NCBI GenBank assembly: GCA_017307755.1
Contig: JAFKGQ010000005.1
Span: forward strand, 248,001 to 312,000
Direction of reading: 5' to 3'
Origin: Chitinophagaceae bacterium
Lineage (GTDB): Bacteria; Bacteroidota; Bacteroidia; Chitinophagales; Chitinophagaceae
DNA: 64,000 nt
Positions 56,770 through 64,000 of this stretch are shown in pieces. The first letter of the stretch is position 1. The number at the start of each line of letters is the position of its first letter. The notes below the pieces were generated by a model. The model ran no database searches. It was not told the DNA's origin and saw nothing but the letters and a program-made list of their open reading frames with translations. Made by a program: the position numbers and the translations under genes.

Positions 56770-59700
56770 ATGAAAAAAAGACATCCCTTCCATGGACCGT
56801 CGTGCCTGTCATGGAAGGCCAAAACCATGTTGCTTATGAGAATGATTGCTTTTTTCATGTTGGCTTCGAGCCTGCAGGTGGCTGCAAGAACTTATTCTCA
56901 GGAGAAAGTAAGCGTCGATTTTAAAGAGGTCAGGCTTACGGAGGCCCTGAAACAATTGGAGAAGAAGACTGCCTACCGTTTTGTTTTCAGCAACCTGTTG
57001 CTGTCGGATGACCTGCTTGTCACGGTGAAAGCAAGGAATAGGGACAGCCGGGAGGTGCTCGATCTGCTGTTGGCCAATACGGGCATGAGCTACAGGATCA
57101 TGAGCGGAGGGCTGGTGATCATCACTACCAACAGTATTTATGCGGATACGGCAAAGATCAGGGGAAGGGTGACGGACTCCAAAGGCAAACCGCTGGAGAA
57201 GGTGAGCGTAATTTCTGACAGAGGGAAGGGTACTTCCACCAATGCTGAAGGGGAATATGTCATCCTGGCGGGTGGAAAGGGGACGCTTCGTTTTAGTCTT
57301 ATCGGTTACCAGGAACTGACGGTGGATATAAACAAGCAGTCGCGCATCGACGTCACACTGGTTGAAACGCCGGAGAATTTGTCGCAGGTGGTGGTAGTGG
57401 CCTATGGTACGACGACCAGGAAAGCATTGACGACAGCCATTTCGACGGTGCCGATGGACAAAGTATCGGCGATCGCTTCGCCGTCCATTAATGACGAGAT
57501 GGGGGGACGGATGCCGGGCGTTTTTGTCACTACTCCCGGTGGAGGACCTGGTGTAAAAAGCCAGATATTTATTCGCGGCGGCAACAGCGGACAGAACCCG
57601 CCTTTGTTTGTGATCGATGGGTTTATCCGCTCGCAAAACGATTATGAGAACCTGAATCCTGCTGATATTGAAAGCTTTTCTGTTTTGAAGGATGCGGAAG
57701 CCACGGCAATGTATGGCGCGCAGGGGGGCAACGGCATCATCCTGGTCAACACCAGGAAGGGCTCGCTGGGGAAGACATCTGTGAATTATTCATTCAACCA
57801 GATATGGACACGTCCTACCGTGCTGCCTGAAAAGTTAGATTCATATAACAGGGCTCTTGCCATAAATAAGGTCTACAGCAGTGAAGGCCTGACGCCGCCT
57901 TATGCCGACAGTGTCCTTCAATATTACAGGGACCAGTCCAAGCCTTTTGTGTATCCCAACACCGACTGGCGAAAGGCGGTCATGAGGAGCTACGCCCCTG
58001 AGCAGCGGCATGACCTGTCAATCTCTTCGGGCACAAAGACCCTGAGGTATTACGGAAGTCTGTCCTACTATCATCAGGGATCGATATTGAAGACGGATAA
58101 TAACTACAATGACCGGGTGACCTACCGGCTCAATGCGGAGAACACCGTGGAAAAGATCAGGTTGAAGGTACTGGCCAGCGTGGATGGTTATGTGGAAAAA
58201 AATGTCGTGCCCAATTCGACCGTTGATGGCGGCAACGGCTATCCGGGAATTTTTAGCCTGATACAGAACCATTCGCCTATGACCCTGGCGTACAATGAAT
58301 TCGGTCTGCCATATGCGGGGACCAACGGAAACCCCGCCCAAGTGCTGGACCCGCAATCGGGTTATAACAGGAGCACTTCCCGCATCCTGAACACGATACT
58401 TTCATTCGATTGGGAAGCACCTTTTTTAAAGGGACTGCATCTGCGCGCCAGCGGCAATTACAATATGTGGAACACTATGGGCAAGGCCTGGAGCGCAACG
58501 GCCCCGGCATATAATCTTGGCAGCACCACACCTATCTATGGGAACCCTCCCAGCCTGACGTCGATCAACGGCAGCGGCGCTACCACCATCCTGCAGGGAT
58601 TTGTTACTTATCATACGGCCTTTGGACCGCATACGTTGGATTTTACGGGTGGATATGAGCAGAATAAATCCAATAACGATACAGTGTCGGCGCAGCGGGT
58701 GAATTACCAGATATTGTTCGATCAGTTTATTGCGGGCCCTACTGTCAATATGGTGGCCAATGGTAAAGAAGCCAGGAGCGCTTATGCCGGCTATGTGGGA
58801 AGGCTGCAATATAGCTATGCCTCCAGGTATTTCCTGGAAGGAAGCATGCGTTATGACGGATCTTATCTCTTCCCTCCCCGGAAACGGTGGGGCTTTTTCT
58901 ATGGTCTTTCGGGCGGCTGGGTCCTGACGGAGGAGAAGTTTGCCCATCCGCTGGTGGAGGAAGGGATCTTCGACTTCTTAAAATTACGTGCATCCTATGG
59001 GCAGGTGGGTACTACCAAGGATGTCCCCCCTTATTCTTATCTACCTACGTACAGCATCAATCCTAACGCCTGGGTAGTAGGTGGAGCGCCCCAGATCGGT
59101 CTTCGCGAAGGGGTCCTTCCCAGCACCTCTTATAGTTGGTATACCCACTATAGTACGAACATCGGTGGTGATTTCTCGACATTGCATCATAAATTGAATG
59201 GCAGCTTCGAATATTTCTATGTCCGCACCAAGGGGTATGTCGTTCCCGATACTTCCTATGCGGTGACGCTGGGACAGAACCTGCCGGTGATCAATTCCAA
59301 TGCGGCGCTGAGAAAGGCCGGGTATGAGTTCAACGTCAACTGGAGGGATAAGGTCGGCGGTTTGTCCTATCAGGCGGGCTTTAATTTCTCTTATTACAAC
59401 CAGTTGTGGGAGATCTATCCTGGTGAGAACAGTGTCGACATGTCCAATCCCTATACAAGGTATTCCGGCACTACAGATTCCTATCTTACGACGGGCTATC
59501 TATTTGGCGGATACTATCCCAATAATGCCGCCCTGTTGAATGGCGCCCACATACAAGGCGCTTCGAACGTGGCGGGCGGCGACCTGAGCTACGTGGATGC
59601 CAATGGTGACGGTCAGATCAATTCAGCTGATAACAGACGTATCGGGAACAATTCTTTTCCCCATGTCAACTACGGCTTTACGCTTAACCTCGCCTATAAA

Positions 59701-60144
59701 GGGATCTATCTGGATGCCGTGCTCATGGGTTCCGGCAGCAGGAGCCTGTATATGGGTGATGTTATCAGAGGCAGCAGTGCTCAGGGTATACTCGTTTATG
59801 GATTCCAGACGAACTATTGGACGCCGAATAACCAGGGAGCTCCTTATCCCCGGCAACTTTCCAACCCGGGTGACAACGGAGGCAACAATAATTTTGTGTC
59901 TGGTTTCTGGCTGCTCGATGCCCGGTATATCCGTCTCAAGAGCCTGCAGATCGGCTATGACCTTAAAACATTGGCCGGCCTGAAAAATACACCTTTCTCT
60001 CAATTGAAGGTTTTTGCTACGGCCAGGAACCTGTTCACGATCAGCAAGAGCATGAAATATTTTATTGATCCGGAAAGTGATCCCAACAACTATGGCTATC
60101 CTGTTCAGCGCACGTTCGCCGTGGGCTGTAATATTGGATTCTGA
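56770..60144 (+). CDS. SusC/RagA-family TonB-dependent outer-membrane receptor with STN domain
   Basis: A 1124-residue receptor. A signal segment (MIAFFMLASSLQVAARTYS) precedes an STN domain at about 45-120 (VSVDFKEVRLTEALKQLEKKTAYRFVFSN), which signals to FecR. A carboxypeptidase-regulatory domain follows at about 128-205 (IRGRVTDSKGKPLEKVSVIS), then the plug with GGNSGQNPPLFVIDGFI and VLKDAEATAMYGAQGGNGIILV, and a TonB barrel ending in RTFAVGCNIGF. It imports a glycan fragment with the SusD partner. The stop overlaps a possible ATG for SusD. Confidence 0.96.
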   Translation: MKKRHPFHGPSCLSWKAKTMLLMRMIAFFMLASSLQVAARTYSQEKVSVDFKEVRLTEALKQLEKKTAYRFVFSNLLLSDDLLVTVKARNRDSREVLDLLLANTGMSYRIMSGGLVIITTNSIYADTAKIRGRVTDSKGKPLEKVSVISDRGKGTSTNAEGEYVILAGGKGTLRFSLIGYQELTVDINKQSRIDVTLVETPENLSQVVVVAYGTTTRKALTTAISTVPMDKVSAIASPSINDEMGGRMPGVFVTTPGGGPGVKSQIFIRGGNSGQNPPLFVIDGFIRSQNDYENLNPADIESFSVLKDAEATAMYGAQGGNGIILVNTRKGSLGKTSVNYSFNQIWTRPTVLPEKLDSYNRALAINKVYSSEGLTPPYADSVLQYYRDQSKPFVYPNTDWRKAVMRSYAPEQRHDLSISSGTKTLRYYGSLSYYHQGSILKTDNNYNDRVTYRLNAENTVEKIRLKVLASVDGYVEKNVVPNSTVDGGNGYPGIFSLIQNHSPMTLAYNEFGLPYAGTNGNPAQVLDPQSGYNRSTSRILNTILSFDWEAPFLKGLHLRASGNYNMWNTMGKAWSATAPAYNLGSTTPIYGNPPSLTSINGSGATTILQGFVTYHTAFGPHTLDFTGGYEQNKSNNDTVSAQRVNYQILFDQFIAGPTVNMVANGKEARSAYAGYVGRLQYSYASRYFLEGSMRYDGSYLFPPRKRWGFFYGLSGGWVLTEEKFAHPLVEEGIFDFLKLRASYGQVGTTKDVPPYSYLPTYSINPNAWVVGGAPQIGLREGVLPSTSYSWYTHYSTNIGGDFSTLHHKLNGSFEYFYVRTKGYVVPDTSYAVTLGQNLPVINSNAALRKAGYEFNVNWRDKVGGLSYQAGFNFSYYNQLWEIYPGENSVDMSNPYTRYSGTTDSYLTTGYLFGGYYPNNAALLNGAHIQGASNVAGGDLSYVDANGDGQINSADNRRIGNNSFPHVNYGFTLNLAYKGIYLDAVLMGSGSRSLYMGDVIRGSSAQGILVYGFQTNYWTPNNQGAPYPRQLSNPGDNGGNNNFVSGFWLLDARYIRLKSLQIGYDLKTLAGLKNTPFSQLKVFATARNLFTISKSMKYFIDPESDPNNYGYPVQRTFAVGCNIGF

Positions 60145-60182
60145 TGAAGCAAAAGGATCATTTAACACCAAAAAACAAAAGG

Positions 60183-62054
60183 ATGAAAAGAGTTATTGTT
60201 CTTATCACTATACTCATAGGGGGGCTTTCCTGTCATAAGCTCCTCGACACACAGCCTCTCAACACCATCAGCGGCGATCAGGTTTGGAGCAGCACAGGGA
60301 ATGCGCAGGATTTTATCTTTCAGACATATGCTACGGTGATCAACGATTTTATCCTGAGCCCTAGTCAAGGACCCGGCAAGATCGATGCGTACACTACCAA
60401 TACGCTTGGCTTTGACGATATTTACAATGGCGCCTATGCTGTGTTTTCCGGTACTCTTACGAATTATTCGGATATGGGGTTTAATAAATTTTCGGGTATT
60501 CGTCAATGTAATATGATCATCTCCAATGTCCAGGCTTCCAAGGGTATCTCGGCAACGGATAAGGTACCCCTGATCGCGGAAGGGAAATTCCTGCGGGCGG
60601 TGCAGTATTATAATCTTGCCAGGAAGTTCGGCAAGGTGGTCTGGATCGATACGACACTGGTGCCGGGTGGGGACCTACGTTTGCCAACGACGGCCAATCC
60701 TGCCGAAACTTATGGGCACATCATCAAGGACCTGCAGGATGCCATCGCCGGATTGCCGGCAACGGCGCCGACAGGAAGAGCCAGCAAGTATACGGCTGCT
60801 GCCATTCTCAGCGAAGTATGTCTGCAGGCTGCCGCGTATTCCAATTATCCTAATGGGCCGGACCTCAATTCCACTGCCGTACAATCCTTGCTGCAGACGG
60901 CTGTCAACAGTGCGAATTCGGTGATCAACGGGGGTGGTTACAGCATGGAATCCGATTATGGCAGCATGTTCAACGATGTCAAGCCGACGTCTTCGGAGAT
61001 CATTCTTGGCGCGTATAAGAGTGCATTGAACACTACCTGTGACCAGACGCCGATGCAGACGGAAGTAGCCAATGTCAACAACAACCGGATAATCCAATAT
61101 GGAGGAAGTCCGTTGTTTAATGCCTCTGTCAATATCTTCGAAGCGTGGATACAACATGGCCCTACAGAGAACCTGGCCGACGATTACCTGGTCATCGACA
61201 AAAACAACCCGCAGCTGGCATTGCCCTGGAACCAAACTTCACAGTTCAAGGCAGCTGTTGATAATACGATGCGTCCGTCTTTGACGGCGATCCCCCATGC
61301 CGCCAGTGAAACTGATGTGGAGCACGGGATGGTGTCACCTGCCAGCGGAGAGACCATGTGGACGCTGACCAATACGGGAAGGGATGCCCGGTGGGCGGCA
61401 TCCATTGTCAGCGACTCCAATAGTTTTTTCGGACAGACGGTGACCACCTGTGTCCTCGGTAATTCCAGCCGCTGGATGAAGATCAATGGCGTCGGCTACT
61501 ATGTCAGTCTGACCAATCAATATTGGAGGAAAGGGATCTACAATGTTTCTCCCAGGGTATATGTGGGTGTTCCTACCAATTATCATTATGTCATTACCCG
61601 ATTGGGAAGGGTATATCTGAACCTGGCGGAGGCCTACCTGCTACAGGGCGATATCGCTCATGCGGTAGCCGCCCTGAACCAGACAAGGACCGTACATGGG
61701 AAGCTACCGGCTTCCACGGCGCCAGATCTGGCTACTGCATGGGCGGACTACAAGCGGGAAAGAAGGGTGGATCTCACGCTGGAAGGCGACTATTACTGGA
61801 GTCTGCTGCGTTGGGGTATGTTTGGCGGCGATGCCAATCATGGGAACGCTCAGGCCGGGAATATTCCCGAGCTGAATGCTACACCGGCGGTTATGGATAT
61901 CTCCCGTGACAGAATGGGGTATGTCATCACCCAGGGCGCTTATTTTTCCCAGAATAACCAGCGTTATTTCGATTATCCCCGCCGGTATCTTTTCCCTATA
62001 CCGCAGGACCAGATCAATCAGAATGGCAAGCTGGTGCAGAACCTGGGATGGTAG
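60183..62054 (+). CDS. SusD/RagB-family glycan-binding lipoprotein
   Basis: A 623-residue surface lipoprotein with a leader ending in the lipobox (LIGGLSC) and then HKLLDTQPLNTISGDQVWSS, the usual SusD opening. Helical TPR-like elements form the SusC-binding scaffold (IRQCNMIISNVQ, AEGKFLRAVQYYNLARKFG), and the C-terminal part has LGRVYLNLAEAYLLQGDIAHAVAALNQTR and YFDYPRRYLFPIPQDQINQNGKL, a family hallmark. The ATG at 60183 starts at the signal peptide; one at 60144 would overlap the SusC stop and add 13 polar residues. Confidence 0.95.
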   Translation: MKRVIVLITILIGGLSCHKLLDTQPLNTISGDQVWSSTGNAQDFIFQTYATVINDFILSPSQGPGKIDAYTTNTLGFDDIYNGAYAVFSGTLTNYSDMGFNKFSGIRQCNMIISNVQASKGISATDKVPLIAEGKFLRAVQYYNLARKFGKVVWIDTTLVPGGDLRLPTTANPAETYGHIIKDLQDAIAGLPATAPTGRASKYTAAAILSEVCLQAAAYSNYPNGPDLNSTAVQSLLQTAVNSANSVINGGGYSMESDYGSMFNDVKPTSSEIILGAYKSALNTTCDQTPMQTEVANVNNNRIIQYGGSPLFNASVNIFEAWIQHGPTENLADDYLVIDKNNPQLALPWNQTSQFKAAVDNTMRPSLTAIPHAASETDVEHGMVSPASGETMWTLTNTGRDARWAASIVSDSNSFFGQTVTTCVLGNSSRWMKINGVGYYVSLTNQYWRKGIYNVSPRVYVGVPTNYHYVITRLGRVYLNLAEAYLLQGDIAHAVAALNQTRTVHGKLPASTAPDLATAWADYKRERRVDLTLEGDYYWSLLRWGMFGGDANHGNAQAGNIPELNATPAVMDISRDRMGYVITQGAYFSQNNQRYFDYPRRYLFPIPQDQINQNGKLVQNLGW

Positions 62055-62085
62055 TTCTTTTTACTATAAACTTAAAAGCAATCAG

Positions 62086-62562
62086 ATGTTTAATACAAAA
62101 AAAGCAGTGGTCATCATCAGCAGTGCAGTGTGCATATTGTTTGCATCCTGTCTGAAGTCGGGGTTGCCGGACTACCCCAGGAACCAGCTGAACTATATCA
62201 ATAAGGTATATTTTGAATACAGGTGGCCGGATTCCACCAATATGTACAACGGCAGCCCGGTGATAGCCTACATGCGGCTGAACGTATCGCAAACCATTGA
62301 TACCGCACACAGCACCATCAGCCTTCAGGTAACGGTGCCGCCGGCCAGCGGGGCTTTCAACGCTTATCAAAGAAGCCAGGTAGCATTGGACCATCTCTGG
62401 TGCAGTGTGGATATTTCTCCTGCGGCGACCGTTACTCCCGTGGACCCGGCGCCGAAACTGGGCTTTGCCGGAGATTATAGTCAGCCCCGTCAATACAAGG
62501 TATCGGCCAATCCCGGAGATGCCAGGATATGGACGCTGACTGTTACCTCTTTTACCAAATAG
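62086..62562 (+). CDS. Small lipoprotein of the SusC/SusD locus
   Basis: A 158-residue lipoprotein (lipobox in VCILFASC, then LKSGLPDYPRN). The mature part looks like a beta-sandwich (NKVYFEYRWPDS, STISLQVTVPPASGAF, RIWTLTVTSFTK), in the position where glycan-binding accessory lipoproteins (SusE/F-like) occur. I recognise no family. The gene begins 31 bp after SusD and ends just before a strong terminator, so it closes this transcript. Confidence 0.75.
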   Translation: MFNTKKAVVIISSAVCILFASCLKSGLPDYPRNQLNYINKVYFEYRWPDSTNMYNGSPVIAYMRLNVSQTIDTAHSTISLQVTVPPASGAFNAYQRSQVALDHLWCSVDISPAATVTPVDPAPKLGFAGDYSQPRQYKVSANPGDARIWTLTVTSFTK

Positions 62563-62568
62563 ACATGA

Positions 62569-62597
62569 GGGGCGATCGGAAGGATCGCCCCTTTTTT
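62569..62597 (+). terminator. Strong intrinsic terminator
   Basis: GGGGCGATC (62569-62577) pairs perfectly with GATCGCCCC (62583-62591) around GGAAG, followed by TTTTTT. It separates the SusC-SusD-lipoprotein unit from the next gene. Confidence 0.95.
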
Positions 62598-62611
62598 AAA
62601 CTCATCTGATC

Positions 62612-64000
62612 ATGTTTACCCGTAAAATATATCATCGGCTGGTATGGCTTTGTCTGTTCCTGGCGGCTGCCGGCTGTCCGTTTGCACAGGACCTCCCGTA
62701 TAGGGTGGCCGGCCATCCATGGAATGACACGCTGGGGAATCACCGCGTGGTGCTGCAGGTGAATGGCGCCCCCGGCGACGCCGTGTATGCAGCTATTCCC
62801 TGGCGGCGGAGGGATCCCGCACCGGAGACGAAGGCTGTGATCGTCACGGATACGAATGGCGTACGGGTAAAAGAGCTGTTGGTGATCAGCAATACCAGGG
62901 AGTGGGGGAGAATGATCTTCCGGCCTGTTTCCGGCGCGGGGAAATACTATGTATATTATTTGCCGTATAAGGGAACAAAAGGAGATGGCTGGTTCAGGGG
63001 TAACTACACGCCGCCGTACCAGGATACGGATAAGCAATGGATGGAGGCTCATCGTCCAAAAGAGGAGGATGGCAGCGGACTGCCGCATGCGAATATCGTT
63101 GCAATGGAAGCGCGAACGGCATTCGATAGTTTTTTCCCGATGGAAGTGATCGCCACGGATGAAGAGACAAGACAGATGATCCGGGTTCATCCCGATCCAT
63201 TCCTGGTATTCCCGGAAGACAGGACCCGTCCGGTGAAAATGACGACGGATCTACCCTGCAAATGGATCCGGTCGGGCCCTTTGGATCATTTCAGGGGGGA
63301 GGCATGCCGCAACGAATATTATGTATTCCAGCTGGCGCTTTTTGCGTCCCGCCAGGATATCAATGATGTAAAGGTCAGATATACGGGAAATAAATATCCG
63401 CTGACCTGCTTCAACCTGGAAGGCCGGGATGCCAGGGGGCAATTTTTTACAAAAAGGGTCGATGTGCAGAAAGGGAAAGTGCAGACCCTATGGTTTGGTG
63501 TGGACATACCCTCCGGGGCAAAGCCCGGCGAACATACTTTTACCGTAGTCGTCACTGCCGCGGGCGGCATTAAGCATGAGAGCCGTATTACCATCCGGGT
63601 ATTGGATAAATTATTAGCCGACAGGGGAGACGGTGAGACATGGCGCGGCTCCCGGCTCAGGTGGCTCAATTCCTCGCTGGGTATTGATGATTCGGTGCCC
63701 CGGCCCTATAGGTCCCTGCAGGTGCATGACCGGCTCATCAGCGGAAAGACGGCCGATATCCGGCTGAACGGATCCGGTTTTCCTGCATCCATCGTGGCCA
63801 ACGGCAAGGAGATACTTCAACAACCGATGGCATTTGTGATCGAAACAGACAAAGGGCTCATGCGTCTTCCGGACGCCGTCCTGCGGATCACCAAAAGACA
63901 GGCAGGGATCGTATCGTGGGAGAGCATCGCCTCTGACAGGACCCTTACATTACACTGCGCCGCCTCTATGGAGCCGGATGGGTACCTGCATTATCGCATA
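62612..64000 (+). CDS. DUF6067-like putative glycoside hydrolase, 5' part only
   Basis: The frame is open from the ATG at 62612 to the window end, 463 codons. A signal peptide (LVWLCLFLAAAGCPFAQ) is followed by beta-sandwich-rich sequence and then WRGSRLRWLNSSLGIDDSVPRPYRSLQV, a segment typical of the Bacteroidota family annotated DUF6067 or glycoside hydrolase domain-containing. The catalytic barrel would lie beyond the window. Its position directly after a SusC/SusD unit supports a carbohydrate-active role. It begins after a strong terminator and so should have its own promoter or depend on read-through. Confidence 0.72.
   Translation, partial: MFTRKIYHRLVWLCLFLAAAGCPFAQDLPYRVAGHPWNDTLGNHRVVLQVNGAPGDAVYAAIPWRRRDPAPETKAVIVTDTNGVRVKELLVISNTREWGRMIFRPVSGAGKYYVYYLPYKGTKGDGWFRGNYTPPYQDTDKQWMEAHRPKEEDGSGLPHANIVAMEARTAFDSFFPMEVIATDEETRQMIRVHPDPFLVFPEDRTRPVKMTTDLPCKWIRSGPLDHFRGEACRNEYYVFQLALFASRQDINDVKVRYTGNKYPLTCFNLEGRDARGQFFTKRVDVQKGKVQTLWFGVDIPSGAKPGEHTFTVVVTAAGGIKHESRITIRVLDKLLADRGDGETWRGSRLRWLNSSLGIDDSVPRPYRSLQVHDRLISGKTADIRLNGSGFPASIVANGKEILQQPMAFVIETDKGLMRLPDAVLRITKRQAGIVSWESIASDRTLTLHCAASMEPDGYLHYRI

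Overview
The window is Bacteroidota chromosome, most likely from the family Chitinophagaceae. The evidence is the SusC/SusD pair with a FecI/FecR-type sigma/anti-sigma pair, a SprE/PorW-like TPR protein of gliding/type IX secretion, many lipoproteins, promoters of the TTTG-N19-TAnnTTTG type, no clear Shine-Dalgarno sequences, and medium GC with one clearly AT-rich patch. I see no rRNA, tRNA or CRISPR array.

Layout. 1-1067: the 5' part of a cobalamin-type metal receptor gene and about 700 bp of non-coding, repeat-rich DNA. 1068-11346: cystathionine beta-synthase-like enzyme, Tex, an ECF sigma/anti-sigma pair, an S41 protease, and a kinase/MurQ pair for N-acetylmuramate salvage. 11405-21200: aromatic amino acid genes (prephenate dehydratase, aminotransferase, prephenate dehydrogenase, DAHP synthase-chorismate mutase, aroB, aroA, aroC), opened by a Phe/Tyr-rich leader peptide and attenuator and interrupted by a DEAD-box helicase gene and a Y1-transposase-like gene that has lost its catalytic tyrosine. 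21283-32750: cell-envelope genes (L,D-transpeptidase, RlpA-like protein, PBP1A, SprE-like protein, a membrane stub plus bactofilin), Dps, AtpZ/AtpI-like proteins and a SprT-like metalloprotein. 33093-39411: NIPSNAP protein, serine hydrolase, IlvD/Edd-type sugar-acid dehydratase and a GntP permease. 39523-47826: a symmetrical locus in which two sigma/anti-sigma pairs flank an oppositely oriented operon for a CHAT protease, a PKD/barrel protein and a lipoprotein. 47842-49578: an AT-rich two-gene cassette, an ABC/AAA-type ATPase and a small PD-(D/E)xK-like protein, which is the best candidate here for an undescribed defence system. 49639-53038: his leader peptide, attenuator and hisG-hisD-hisC. 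53117-54907: sorbosone dehydrogenase-like protein and cytochrome c. 54924-64000: a glycan-use locus with a LacI-type palindrome, FecI/FecR, SusC, SusD, a lipoprotein and the start of a DUF6067-like putative glycoside hydrolase.

The main non-coding discovery is a dispersed structured element found three times (996-1068, 7287-7354, 30530-30600). The stems differ between copies but remain paired, while the loops and order are conserved, which argues for selection on a folded DNA or RNA. All family names come from reading motifs by eye; no database search was run.
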